A stretch of 64,000 nucleotides of DNA, taken from assembly GCA_013398295.1 (NCBI GenBank), contig VZSF01006717.1:248001-312000 (forward strand). The letters are read 5' to 3'. A program made the translations under genes and the position numbers. Of this stretch, positions 34,405-46,146 are shown piece after piece (the first letter of the stretch is position 1; each line of letters opens with the position of its first letter). Origin of the DNA: Chionis minor (taxonomy: Eukaryota; Chordata; Aves; Charadriiformes; Chionididae). The notes beneath the pieces were generated by a model that saw only the letters and a list, made by a program, of their open reading frames with translations, ran no database searches and had not been told where the DNA came from.

Positions 34405-37400
34405 GTAGGTATTTTTTAAATAAAACGGAACATCTTTCAGGGTGATCAAATACTTAAAACTTTTACAAACTCGTAAATTGGGTGTATACATCAAAGACTG
34501 TGCCGCAGAAATGACAGGAAATAAGAGCCCGATAAGAAATGAAAGGGGCAACAGGTATGTGGGAAAAAAAACTACCATGAGGTGGGAGACAGTAATTAAA
34601 ACCGAAGAGGAATGTGTTTGGCATTGGAATTTGCTGAATCTCAGAACGGTCAATGTTGAAAGGGGCCTCTGGAAATTGTCCAGTCCGACCTCCCTGCACA
34701 AAGCAGGGTCAGCTCAGAGCCTGCCTCAGAGAGCAGGTTGCTCAGTACCTTGACTAGTTGGGTTTTGAATTCCCCAAGGGTGGAAACTCCACCACTGCTC
34801 TGGGCAACCTGTTACAATGTTCAATCATTCTTAAAGTGGAAAAGCCTTTTTTTATGTTTAAATGGAATTTCCTGTATTTCAGTCTTTGCCAATTACATGA
34901 CTTTATGCGTAGATTAGGATTTGTCTTCAGTTTGTACTATAGACACGTTACCTCAATTATACTCTAGGGATGGCATTATTTTAATTTTTTTAATAATTTC
35001 CAAAAAAAAAATATTTACAATAGTGGCTCTTGTACAGAATATATAAACTTTCCTAATCCTCTGTTCTACCAGAAATCTCATGGACATCATGTTCTGGGAG
35101 GTCCAGTCATGTATTTGTGGGTAGGATCTTCCTGCTATGAACAAGTGAGGAAGCTGATATCTTGAACAGCCAATTTGCTGTTTGTCAGACATGTACCTAA
35201 GGTGCATTTTCGCAGAGAGGTTGTCTTTGTGACTTGCTTGTGAGCTGTGATGATAGGATAGAGTTTATTTGCATAAATTAAACCACTGGCTGAGATACCA
35301 TGACTGTTACAGCATGCGCAAAACTGGAAAAACATTTTGCAGGAGGATAGACAAAGAGCTTGCACTACATTTCAGGCATAATAGCTGTAAAATTTTCTTC
35401 TTTTTATAGTGATTTTCTTGTTTTAAAGAAAGTACCTCTGGTCTTATCTCCGCTAGTCTGTTTTAAGCAGATGTGAAACTGTTAACCAATGCTGTTACCA
35501 AAAAATAGTATATTTCTTGAGTGAGAGCATGTGAATGTTAGACCAGTAGTTCATTTTGGCATAAAAGGAATTTAGGAAAAAGTAGTAACCTCCAGTAGGC
35601 AAATTAAGCAGTAGGCAAGATATGACAAGTCTGGATTGCGCTGTTGGAACCTTCCTGAAATTAATTGCAGAATGTCTCCTCCTTTACTCTGGGTAGTTGG
35701 TGTCATATTGCAAATAAGTTATGAACACTGAAAGTAGTGTGTTCTGGGAGTGATGGTTTGTGCTTAATATGTGTTTCTTGGGGGTGAAATTAAAAAATTC
35801 TTCTCCTCAACCTTGATGTCTTTCTAAACAACCGATTTTTGTCCAGCAGTTCTTTTGCATTTTTTAAAAGGCAATCTGGAAAGATAGTGTTGTTTCAAAA
35901 TATTTTTCATTGAATTCAGGATACAGGGCAGGATACAGCTGATTCCTTCAGTGGATTGTTCCTCCCAAAGTCTTTAAATAGAGGTTATTGCAACTAATTT
36001 GTATGTGTATTTTGGGAAGATGTAACACAGCTATTTGTGGGTTTAGTTCCTTCATGACAGTATGAACTGTATTAAGCTCTCTCCAGGCGATTTCTATGAG
36101 CAAAACATTTCTCCAAGACTACAGCCAAGGTTATATATGATCCAAAAATCAGTTATCAGCGTATAGCAGTAAACACATAATAACCAGTGCAGCATGCTAT
36201 CTACTCAGCAAAGATCTACAATAAGACATCTGCAGATGTGTACTAGTAAGTAGTGGCTCTGGTGTCAAAATTTATGCTTATGATGCTAATTTACTGCAGC
36301 TGGCAAGCCACCTGGTCAGGAGCCAGGATGGCCTTGAATAATTCACGTGTCACATGAATTTAAAAAACATTTGTTGGATTTTCTTTTATGACCATTTTGT
36401 CTATTTATTGCATTAGTTTTTTATTCTTTGTTATTGACAGACTATGAAAATTTTACAAGTGACAGTATTCCCTCCTCCTTGCCTCAGAGACTTCACAGCA
36501 AACCCACCGTAGTTGTCTTCAGCTCCATCATTCGTTCCATTTAACTTTGCTAGACCATGCAGAGACTGAGTCTTAAGAAAACTCTTTCTCTGTCTGTCTT
36601 CATGTATCCAGTGCTTATAAATATTTTCTTTCCTGATAGTGTGAAGGTGATTAAAGTACTACAGCTGTCAGTTCTTTTGCTGGAATGTTTCTCTAAGGCA
36701 TGTTCCAAACATCACTTGAACACATTATTTTTTTTATTTTTATTTGTTAGTGTAACTCCAGTTTCTCTAAGTGGAACTGGATTATTCCGTCTCTTCCCCC
36801 CACTCAAATCTGAAACCACTTTTAAAAGTTCTTCCAGATTGATGTCATGTGCTTTGTAAGACAGTTGTATTTACAGAGGTGATCTCTTCCTTGGGAAGAC
36901 TGTTCTTTTGCTTTCTATCTTCAATTTCAAGAGTGTGTAATCAATATTGCTGAGTATTGATATTCAGTAAATCCTCGTTAAATAATCCTGAGCTGTAATA
37001 CTGAGAAGGAGAATTCCAGAAGAGGTATTTCTGGTAGAAATACATACGTTAAATGGTTTTGATTTCTTTTTGGCTGCACAAATGCACTTCTGTTATAACC
37101 TGGAAAAAAATCTTAAGTACTCGTTAGTTGCGTCTGGCTAGGAGTGGTTCCAACGCTTGTAGTTCTTACTCTGTTCCCTGCACTAGTTACAGTCATTTGT
37201 ATGGTCTTACCTAAAATTTGATTTAACTTCCCTGACTTCCTGGCTCAAGTCTTCCTATGTATACTGTTCCCTATATATATATCTGGGAACACTGATAGTA
37301 GTGTATATGATCCTGAAAACTGGCCCATTTGTAGCGTGTAAAATCTATGTGAACATTTAACTGAAAAGAAATTTAAATATCCTTGAGTTCTCGTATATGC

Positions 37401-37458
37401 TGTAATGGTTTGTTAGGTCTCAGCTTCTCATCTTTGAATTGTTTCTGTTTTCACTAAG
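34405..37458 (+). other. BIRC6: BIRC6 intron e26-e27 (3.1 kb)
   Basis: An antisense CR1 tail lies at about 34634-34890. The rest is AT-rich intron. An open frame at 36557-36859 has no recognised homology and no supporting splice sites. Confidence 0.78.
34634..34890 (-). mobile_element. CR1 LINE fragment, 3' end, antisense
   Basis: It reads as the complement of a CR1 3' region, with motifs such as ctccctgcacaaagcagggt, gagcaggttgctcagtacct and actgctctgggcaacctgtt. It begins about 230 nt after e26 and is diverged and truncated. Confidence 0.9.
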
Positions 37459-37634
37459 GTGCAAGTGGCTTACATCTCACTAAGCATGAAAACTTCCATG
37501 GTGGCTTAGATGCGATATCAGTTGGAGATGGGTTGTTCACTATCCTGACAACGCTTAGTAAAAAAGCAACAACAGTGCAAGTGATGCTTCAGCCAATTCT
37601 TACCTACATGGCTTGTGGGTATATGGGAAGACAG
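37459..37634 (+). CDS. BIRC6: BIRC6 exon e27 (176 nt)
   Basis: It encodes ASGLHLTKHENFHGGLDAIS and TILTTLSKKATTVQVMLQPI, ending YMACGYMGRQ. The acceptor is ttttcactaag and the donor is cag|gtaagt. The 562-nt intron to e28 has a short (ga)n run near 37810 and nothing else. Confidence 0.97.
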
Positions 37635-38196
37635 GTAAGTTCCCTTAGGTCTGTTGTACTTTAAGGAAATTATAGCTTAGTTGATACTGTAACCTATAAT
37701 AAGCTCAGAAAACTGAAGCAGTGCTATGTAAAAGAAATGTTAACGTTTTTCCAACCTCAGTTCACTTTGATGCTGAAGTTAGGAAGCCTCCCTCCATTCC
37801 CCATGGTACAGGGAGAGAGAGAGAGTTTCTGTAAGGGCATTTTGACGTTCCCGTAAATGTTCCTGGCTAAAGGCTTGAAGATGGATTGAATCTTTTCCCG
37901 TGTTCAGGTGGGAAACACATTTATTGTCTTCATATTAGTGGATATTTTTAAATGCTCAATATTCTTATTCCTCTTCAGCTGCTTACCCCTGGTAGCTTGA
38001 TCTTTTCTTTACACAAAGACTTCTCCTATGTAGGACTGAACCATATGGAGCGTGATATTGCTGTTCCGTGGTAGGGAGGTCAACTATGGTGGCATTTCCT
38101 CTCTGGAATTATTGCCTAGTAAAAGGGGAGACTAGTGTATATTTCTGTCATACTAATTTTGCGTGAAATTGTGTATTACTTAACTTTTTCTTCTAG

Positions 38197-38293
38197 GGTT
38201 CCCTTGCCACTTGTCAGTTATCTGAGCCACTGCTCTGGTTTATTTTACGAGTGTTGGATACAAGTGAGGCACTGAAGGCTTTCCATGATATGG
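38197..38293 (+). CDS. BIRC6: BIRC6 exon e28 (97 nt)
   Basis: It encodes GSLATCQLSEPLLWFILRVL and LKAFHDM. The acceptor is ttcttctag and the donor is g|gtaaga. The intron to e29 is only 183 nt. Confidence 0.97.
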
Positions 38294-38476
38294 GTAAGAA
38301 TGTCTTTTCTTTACCTGCATCATGTAAAAGGTTTATTAATTGGGTTTTTTGGCACTTAAAGAAGGAATACAGATATGTGTCTGGAGGAACAAATTTATAA
38401 ATAGGTGTTTGCTTGCTTAGAATCTATTGCATGCTTCTAAAGGGGTTTTTTTCCCTTCTGCCTGCATTATACACAG

Positions 38477-38671
38477 GTGGTGTTCAGCTTATTTGTAACA
38501 ACATGGTAACGAGCACAAGAGCTATTGTTAACACAGCAAGAAGTATGGTTTCGACTATTATGAAATTTCTTGATTCTGGTCCCACCAAAGCAACAGACAG
38601 CAGTTTGAAAGCTAGAGTGCTAGCTTCTGAGCCTGATAATGCAGAAGGAATTCACAATTTTGCACCTTTGG
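38477..38671 (+). CDS. BIRC6: BIRC6 exon e29 (195 nt)
   Basis: It encodes GVQLICNNMVTSTRAIVNTA, MVSTIMKFLDSGPTKATDSS and SEPDNAEGIHNFAPL. The acceptor is tacacag and the donor is g|gtaagt. It is the last scaffold exon before the second beta-sandwich. Confidence 0.97.
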
Positions 38672-40507
38672 GTAAGTAGTACTTCTTTCTCTTACATTAG
38701 TCACAATCGTAATCTTTATCAAATTCTTAACAAAAAATATTGTGGTAGTGTGAAATGTTGCAATCTCCTAAACAGAGGTTGTTGCTGGTGTTTCAAGAAG
38801 AGGTCAGGGGAGAAGGTTAGTCCCTCCTCTGTAAGGTAATAAGACCTTGTGTGGATAGGGGAAAGAAGGAAAGGGAGTGATCTGTACCTGATGTAGTCAT
38901 GCATCAAGGTGGGCGCCTTCCTCCTCCCCTAGGTCAGGGATAGCCAGTTCCAACCCGCCATCTGCCATAGAAGCACTAAGACTCACCGACTTCACTGAAG
39001 GGACATCAGATTTGATGGAGCTGTTACAGAAGCATAGCGAAGTTGGATGACACAGAATGAGCCCAAGCTAGGTCAAACAGAGCAGCAGAAGCTGGCCTGT
39101 AGGGCTGCTATTGCTGATGCTGCTGCTGTCACACCTGCTCCAGTGTTGCCTGCATGAACATTTGTTAGAATTTGAGTGCTCTGTTGGTATCAATATAATG
39201 GCTGCCACTTAACTAAAATGCAGGTGTTTTAAGATGTAGATGTATCTTACAAAGGCTTCTTTTCACTACTAGTGTCTCAATGCTTTCTCTTAGTGCTCAC
39301 TAGCCTAGCGTAACCCATGAATGTATTCATACAGTGTGTCTCACTGTCAAGAGGGAAGAAAGAAAGGATTATTTTTGAAATTTCTAGAAAAATTGTTGGA
39401 CAAGACAGAAATCCATTCAGTCCTGTCATTCAAATCTAAGTGTCAAAAGTAATGAAATCTTGAAAAGAGAGAGGTTTATTTGGTAGAATAGGGGTCTGTT
39501 AGAAATCTTCTACCTTGCTTTTCACAAATTCCTAAAAGATAAATTCAAGAATCCTGCAAATGTTAGCACTTGATTACTTTAAGTAGAAAAATCCTAAGCA
39601 TATATGGTGGTGGATTCTTGCATGTCTCCCAAATTGCATCTCCCAAATTGCAAAGTACTGTAGTTTCTGATGTTCTGCTATGGGTGCATCTATCTTAATA
39701 TTTTACTTTCAGTCAGGATCATGCTTTCAAAATTAACCTTCTGGTTGTCCTCACTTACTACACTCTGATTCTCATCATGTAGTGTTCTCTGAGAGATGAA
39801 CTTGATTCATTTGGGTGAAAGTCTATCAAAATGTGTCCAGGAATTCACCTCCAGCTGCTACTAGGCATTCAGTCATGGAGCCGGGCTAGCGCTACTTTAA
39901 AGTAAAACTCCCCAAGTACCGGTAGTTTGAACAGCACAGATCTCGTCTTGTTGTGCCATGCTGCTTGTTAGAGAAGACATAGCCTAGATCTTTCTGCTTT
40001 ATTCTTAACTCGTGCTAAGAATAGAAAAATAAGCAGCTGCTGTAGTCAGGTTTTTGCTTCTAGTGTCTTTTTTAGAAACAGATTTTCATGTGATACAAAC
40101 CTTTTTAAAGAAAAAGGTTTGCAGACTTTGGTTATGAAGACATTTATGTTATCTTTGTAATATTTAAACCTTTAAAGCCTTCATTATGTTAACCATGTCT
40201 TAAATGAGTTCAAGTTCTAAGCATATTGTTCAGCCTGCACCTTTTCGTAATGAACTCTTGATAGAAAGTTTAGGATTTTGGTAGCAACAAATTTTCAAGC
40301 ATGTGCATAGGTAAACTACCTATTGTAAAACAGTCTAAGAGTAAACGAACAATATCTCAGCAGTTGTAATTATTGCATGAGCGATGTTATTAATAAATCG
40401 AAACAGGTGAGATGGGGGGGAAGTGTTTGTCACAGTTCAGGTTGTACATTAATGTGGGTTTTATTAATAAGCACTAATAATCAATGTTAATGGTGCTTGT
40501 TTTGAAG
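38672..40507 (+). other. BIRC6: BIRC6 intron e29-e30 (1.8 kb)
   Basis: A more GC-rich, repeat-like patch at about 38900-39160 has no family I can name. There is a perfect 14-bp tandem duplication at 39625-39652. Nothing coding is seen. Confidence 0.75.
39625..39652. repeat. 14-bp tandem duplication (2 copies)
   Basis: The unit tctcccaaattgca occurs twice without mismatch, consistent with replication slippage. Confidence 0.9.
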
Positions 40508-40708
40508 GTTCCATCACCTCAAGCAGTCCCACCGCCCAGCCTGCTGAAGTGCTGTTGCAGGCGACTCCTCCCCACAGACGAGCTCGCTCTGCCGCGTGGT
40601 CGTACATATTTTTACCCGAGGAAGCTTGGTGCGACCTCACGATTCACCTTCCAGCGGCCGTGCTGCTCAAGGAGATCCACATCCAGCCCCACCTGGCCTC
40701 TCTGGCGA
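40508..40708 (+). CDS. BIRC6: BIRC6 exon e30 (201 nt), start of second beta-sandwich
   Basis: It encodes SITSSSPTAQPAEVLLQATP, a disordered lead-in, then RRARSAAWSYIFLPEEAWCD and VLLKEIHIQPHLASLA. This begins the segment described in structural work on BIRC6 as carbohydrate-binding-like. The exon is markedly more GC-rich than the flanking intron. The donor is a|gtgagt. The 645-nt intron to e31 is featureless. Confidence 0.97.
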
Positions 40709-41353
40709 GTGAGTAGATTCACTGACATCGGTGCTGGTTTGAAAGGTTTGAAGGTTCTACGATTTAGAAATGATACGAAGAGTATAATCAGAGGGACTAA
40801 ATCTGACAGCGTGTTTGAAGAATGCCTGTAAAATAATTTGAAAAGCTTGCTAATTCTGCTTTCCTTGAGAATGGAAGGCCCTGCCTCTGTTTGCTTTCTT
40901 CTAGCTAGCTCAGTACATGTTTTGTGGCGTTAACTTTAAATATGCCAAAAAACTTGTCAAACTTCTCAAAACTTTCCCTAGTGAGAATGTGGTATTTGCC
41001 AGTTCTCTTCAGGCAAAATTGGTTTTGTATGGTGGTTGCAATAAAGCATGAGATTTTCAGCTCGTATTGTCATAACCCTGCTAGGAAAACGTGTCATTTA
41101 CACTGACAGGACTTCTCTTCCATCTTAACTCTTGGAAATAAACAGTATATACCATGTATCAAAATGCTTATGCATTTTAGCGCATACCATTGCACAGGTC
41201 AAATACTGTGGCTGCGGTTCTTGTAGTAGTGTTTGCCTAAGATCATTTCAGTCATCTTGTTCTGAATCTTTGAGAGAGATACATGTTTAACACTTAAAAT
41301 TCAAACCAGTACAGATTTTAAATAGTATTAAACCTTCTCATCTTACTCCGTAG

Positions 41354-41633
41354 CTTGCCCTTCATCAGTATCTGTTGAAATAAGTGCGGATGGTGTCAAT
41401 ATGTTACCTTTGTCAACTCCTGTTATCACAAGTGGTCTCACCTATATAAAAATCCAGCTGGTAAAAGCGGAAGTTGCCTCAGCTGTCTGCCTCCGTCTCC
41501 ATCGCCCTCGGGATGCCAGCACACTTGGCCTCTCTCAGATCAAACTGTTAGGCCTCACGGCCTTCGGAAACACCTCGTCTGCAACTGTCAATAATCCATT
41601 CCTTCCCTCTGAGGATCAGGTCTCTAAAACAAG
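41354..41633 (+). CDS. BIRC6: BIRC6 exon e31 (280 nt), second beta-sandwich
   Basis: It encodes SSVSVEISADGVNMLPLSTP, TYIKIQLVKAEVASAVCLRL and LGLSQIKLLGLTAFGNTSSA. The pattern of strands ending in KLLGLTAFG is typical of galactose-binding-like jelly rolls. No sugar-binding activity can be inferred from sequence alone. The donor is ag|gtaagc. Confidence 0.97.
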
Positions 41634-43860
41634 GTAAGCCTCTGGTATCCATGGACAGAGGCATGTTTGTGCCAGTTCATCCGTTTGTCTTTTTTTAACG
41701 ATGTTTTCTGCTGCAAGACAGGTCTTTCAGTAGCAAAATGTGTTCATGAGTACCTGATTTTGTAGTTGAATTTTAACATTTGCAGAATCAGTTTCAAATA
41801 TCTCAGAAGAGAAAACATGCCTTTTTTTTTTTTTTTTTAACAGAAGGCAAATAGAAGCAGTACTAATGTTTTGGTAACATACTTCATCTGCATACATAAA
41901 ATGCTGTGTTTCATCTGCAATGGTGAAAGAATACAAGGGATAGGAAAGCGTTCAGATTTGCAGTCTGTGCTTTTAATGGGTAGGCAGTTGTCAAAAAAGC
42001 TGAATTAGTGACATATTTCTTATCCCTACTGAAGTCAACGGAGTTACGTAAGTATTGGAGCAGGAATAGAAATAGGACAACGGGATGTTTTGTGGAAGTC
42101 ATATCTGATATTGCTGTTTGCAAACACTTGCAAAATAGGAACTGAATGTTGTGATTCTAGCGTATCAGCAAGATTTCTTTTCAAAAGCTTTCATTTGGTT
42201 AGGTGGCATATTGAGTCTTGTACTAATTTGTAAAATAAATAAACCATTAAGGATTATTAAAAAAGTGTTAATTTTTTCTGACTTTGAATTCAATTTAATG
42301 GGTGAATTTTTGAGATTTCCTGGTTCTGAAATTTAGCTTACCAAATTGTAAAATTTTGTTACTTTTGAAATATTTCATTTTTGAACCGTAATGTTTATAA
42401 ATTTGAAAAAAGAGCATGGGACAGTTTCAAAAATCTTTGTTCTTTTGCTGGGAAAGATTTTGAGAGAGTAAGTAAATTTAGAGAACATGAATACTGCCCA
42501 GTGTATATTTGATAAAAGTTTTATAACTGAAATTGGTCTTTGATCTTCAATAGCAGTGAAGCAAATGTTCATAGCCAAACTTATAATGCTGCTATATACG
42601 TGCTTCAGAAAATGTTATCTTAAAGTCACACAAAAATGATATTTCAAGAAAGAAGGCGAGTGTACATTCTTCATGTCTTGAAATGATTTCTTGTGGCTTT
42701 CAGCTTAGTTCTAGAAGTATCTCAGTAAAGTAATGGTAGTAATATGATAGGAACATTCAGTAAATTTGGATATAATTTTGTTTTAGACATAACAGAAAAC
42801 TTGCTCTTTTTTAAAATGATAAATATTTAGAAGTAAATTATTCCTACAATAAAAGTATAAACTTCATTTAAGGTCTATATGCGATTTTGCCCTTTTTTGA
42901 ACAGTGGGAGGTAAGGTTAGCTGTGAAAACAAGTTAACCTGTTAGTTTGAACTTGTCAGTGAAACGATTTCATTTGCAACTTAGATTGTCATCTTGTTTG
43001 TAATGCTTGTTTAAACAGCATTGTAGTATGTTTTTTATAAATAAAGTCCAGTTAAAGTATTTTCAAATTGATTTGATTACAGTAGGTTTTCTTTTCAGGA
43101 TTTATTATTAAAAGGAATACTGAATGATACCATTAAAGAGTAAGAGAGATGTGGGGCAAATGTTGTGGCTAACATTTTTACTTTCTTCATTTTTTCTGTG
43201 TGCTTTTTAAAACAGGTTCGCTAAGGTTCGCTGTAATTTATTGTAGATATGTGTGACCCTAAAAGTTTGTAAAGCCAGGGAAGCTGTGCAGGTGTATAAT
43301 TTTAATGCCAACCACTATTGCAGAATCTTGACCTTAAGTACGAATAAATCCAAAGGTGCCTAAGTGAGGCAGTCTGTTCTTTCATGTTTCATGTTTATGT
43401 TTTGGCCATCTCCTTTCAATGTAAAAAAACCAAAACCAAAAAAAAACCCCAAACCCCAAACAACACACTCTCCCCCCTTACTTTCCCCCTACATAAACAC
43501 CTTCCCCTCCACCTTTCCCCCCCAAATAGGTTGGCCGTATTGGAAGAAATAAGTATGTGAATCGAGAAATCTTGAGAAACTTTAGTAATAAAACTTGCAG
43601 GCTCTTAACTCTTCCTACCCACAAACTCTGCCTTTCTTACAATGTTAAGCCAGTGGTTACAACAACGTTGCTAATGTATATTAGTTCGTGGTCTTAAATT
43701 CAGTCATTTTAATGTGCTTTTCTCGGATGATGTATGATCACGTCACAGCAGTTTTCTGCAGTACTTGTCCTAGAATCTAATACAGGTAGTTATATTATAG
43801 ATGAAAAATAAAGTAATAAGAAAATTATACATTAGCTCATTTTTGTGTTTTCCTTTTCAG
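41634..43860 (+). other. BIRC6: BIRC6 intron e31-e32 (2.2 kb)
   Basis: It has an 18-T tract at about 41821-41838 and a short 10-bp tandem duplication at 43214-43232. An A/C-rich to C/T-rich low-complexity run lies at 43424-43530. No exon or retrotransposon is recognised. Confidence 0.78.
43424..43530. repeat. A/C-rich to C/T-rich low-complexity run
   Basis: A-runs with CC/CCC spacers give way to a pyrimidine tract with C-runs up to seven. It produces a spurious Pro/Lys-rich frame. Confidence 0.85.
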
Positions 43861-44117
43861 TATTGGATGGTTAAGATTATTACACCACTGCCTCACGCAC
43901 ATAAGTGATTTAGAAGGAATGATGGCCAGCGCTGCAGCACCCACTGCTAATCTGTTGCAGACATGTGCTGCTTTGCTAATGTCACCTTACTGTGGTATGC
44001 ATTCTCCAAACATTGAGGCTGTGCTTGTAAAAATTGGGCTTCAGTCCACCAGAATCGGCCTGAAATTGATTGACATTCTTCTAAGAAACTGCTCAGCATC
44101 AGGGAGCGATCCTGCAG
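43861..44117 (+). CDS. BIRC6: BIRC6 exon e32 (257 nt)
   Basis: It encodes IGWLRLLHHCLTHISDLEGM, NLLQTCAALLMSPYCGMHSP and STRIGLKLIDILLRNCSASG, ending DPA plus one base. The acceptor is ccttttcag and the donor is g|gtgagc. It can be followed by either e33a or e33b in frame. Confidence 0.98.
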
Positions 44118-45088
44118 GTGAGCACAATGTTTTTATTTTCAGTTATTGCTTAAAAATATTGCTCGTATAAATGTACATATAGCTTATTACTTTCTGATTC
44201 TGAATTTGGGTTGCCAGAACTTGCCATCATGCTTTGTTATGCTTCCAGGTATCACAGTCTTTGTACGTAGGTACTTCTACAACAGTAAAGCAGTGCAACC
44301 ACGGTTGTTTTGATTTTTGTGTAGAATAATTAGGTGAATGTTTTGAAGACACAAGATTAGGACATGCAGTATATTGTAAGCACATCTTACTTACTATGTA
44401 CGCTATATCTAGATGTTTCAAAATACAGAGCATCCGTGAGTAGTGTTAAGGAAAACAACTGCAGCGAAATTTGGGCAGTAACAGTCTGTAGGTCAGTATA
44501 AAGTCTGAATAGCACTAAGCATTGGAAATATTTACAGGTAGAGGTACGTAATCAAGACACTTGAACAATGAATCTACGTCCCACAGCGAAATTTTGCAGT
44601 AGTTTTTCTGTTAATGCACAGGATTTTTGTATTTATGATTTCATACCACTTTGCTTTGCTGTTCTGTGGCTTTTAAATGAAAGAAAATGGAAATAAATTA
44701 TTTCCTGTTTTGAAGTTGCTAACAGAAAACACTCTTTGCAGAATGGCTTCTATGATTATATTGCCATGAGTTAACCTTTCAGTGTAGCCTACTGTCTTTT
44801 GCTGGAATGCTGTTAGGTAAGAGAGTAGTTTCCTACAGGGCAGGAACACAGTGAGGAGAAGACGAGTAGGAAATAATCTGAGGAAATCCTTGGCCTCAGT
44901 CCCGTTGATGGAAATTGGAGTTAAATAAGCTTTGAAATAAATGTGTGCTCCTGTGAAGTGTATGAGGTTGGACGGTTCTATTGGAATTGGTCATGCCTTT
45001 TCTGAAAATGTGGAAGAAAATCCTACTAATTAAATCTTTAAGTCCTGTATCTGATCAATATTGCAATGATTTTTTCCTTTTCTGGTAG
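44118..45088 (+). other. BIRC6: BIRC6 intron e32-e33 (about 1 kb)
   Basis: AT-rich and otherwise featureless. Its end supplies a branch-like ctgat and a strong pyrimidine tract (ttttttccttttctggtag) for candidate exon e33a. Confidence 0.8.
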
Positions 45089-45239
45089 GGCTGAACATTG
45101 CATTGAACATAAAAAATGCACGGTTTCGAGATAGCGATGTGTGTAAGAATTGCATCCTTAGGTTAATGGCAAAACTCAATTCAATGTTAATGCTGCAATT
45201 CTATAATAATTTCATTAGTATGTTTAAAAAAATACATAT
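45089..45239 (+). CDS. BIRC6: Candidate alternative BIRC6 exon e33a (151 nt)
   Basis: Seen: a strong acceptor (pyrimidine-rich, ending tag) and a consensus donor (at|gtaagt) bracket an open frame. That frame includes LNIALNIKNARFRDSD, CKNCILRLMAKLNSMLML and FYNNFISMFKKI. It enters with two bases completing Gly with the last g of e32 and leaves two bases that make Ile with the first base of e34, so e32-e33a-e34 is in frame. Only 56 nt separate it from e33b. It is not part of the BIRC6 protein as I recall it and shows no obvious similarity to e33b. It may be an alternative exon mutually exclusive with e33b, or a chance open segment. Predicted by eye to be mostly helical. Confidence 0.6.
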
Positions 45240-45295
45240 GTAAGTACTTCTATTATTTCCCCTCCTCCCCTTTTTTTTTTTTCAAATGCGGCAAG

Positions 45296-45404
45296 ATCTG
45301 AATAGCCCTTTACTGTTTGGAAGATTAAATGGTCTCTCTTCTGACTCCACAATAGACATTCTTTATCAGCTTGGAACGACTCAAGACCCTGGAACAAAAG
45401 ATAG
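45296..45404 (+). CDS. BIRC6: BIRC6 exon e33b (109 nt)
   Basis: It encodes LNSPLLFGRLNGLSSDSTID and LYQLGTTQDPGTKD, the sequence expected at this point of BIRC6. The acceptor is unusual: a 12-T tract followed by caaatgcggcaag, so the pyrimidine tract is 13 nt from the AG. The upstream spacer after e33a is just 56 nt. The donor is ag|gtaatg. The 520-nt intron to e34 is featureless. Confidence 0.96.
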
Positions 45405-45924
45405 GTAATGCTATTTGAATTCTCATGTGGAATTGTTTGCAAAAATAATCTGCTAAATAGTGCCTTGATGTTACTGCAAAAACCCAGACTTTTAAAAATC
45501 TGATTGTTATGAGATAGCCTAAAAGTGCAGAAAGCTAAAGAAGCTTTCCAGCTTTCCCTACTAGCTCCTTGCATCCTTTGCAAGAATGCTATCCCTCTTT
45601 TTTGGCTCTTACAAATGTGATAAAACATTTAGTGTTCAACTGACCTTTCTTTCAAATACTCAGAACTCAGATACCCGTTACGTTTTCTTTCTCTGTAGAA
45701 AGAAAGCTTACATTTGGCTTTCCATCATAAATATTTTTAATTAATTTTCCCCGTTAGTGATCTAAGTCTTGAGAAAACAGTGTTTGAGCTCACTCTTCAA
45801 CTTAGCTGCAAAGGAATAGATAAATGTGTAATTCAGATTACTAAGAGACAGCAAGCTAATTTGTTTTTGTGGGTGGTTTTTTTTTTTGTCCCTTTATAAT
45901 ATACTACGTCATCTTGCCTTCCAG

Positions 45925-46146
45925 AATTCAAGCATTGCTGAAATGGGTCAGCGATTCTGCAAGAGTTGCAGCTATGAAAAAAAGTGGCCGGGTCAGCTAC
46001 ATTTGTCCAAATAGCTCAACAAGAGAGTATGGGCTTTTGATGCCATCTCCTTCCCATTTGCATTGCGTAGCAGCAATTTTGTGGCACAGTTATGAATTGC
46101 TTGTTGAATATGATTTACCAGCGTTGCTGGACAGAGAGCTCTTTGA
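45925..46146 (+). CDS. BIRC6: BIRC6 exon e34 (222 nt)
   Basis: It encodes IQALLKWVSDSARVAAMKKS, EYGLLMPSPSHLHCVAAILW and ELLVEYDLPALLDRELF. The acceptor is ccttccag and the donor is ga|gtaagt. The junction with e35 reads Glu-Ser-Leu-Phe, where I recall Glu-Leu-Leu-Phe in mammals. Confidence 0.97.

Noticed and set aside
34510..34554. Possible 45-nt exon (EMTGNKSPIRNERGN) after e26
   Set aside because: It has a poor pyrimidine tract and only about 105 nt of intron before it. Its exit phase gives a stop in e27.
36557..36859. 100-codon open frame in intron e26-e27
   Set aside because: It is hydrophobic with low-complexity Phe runs, no splice sites in phase and no known domain.
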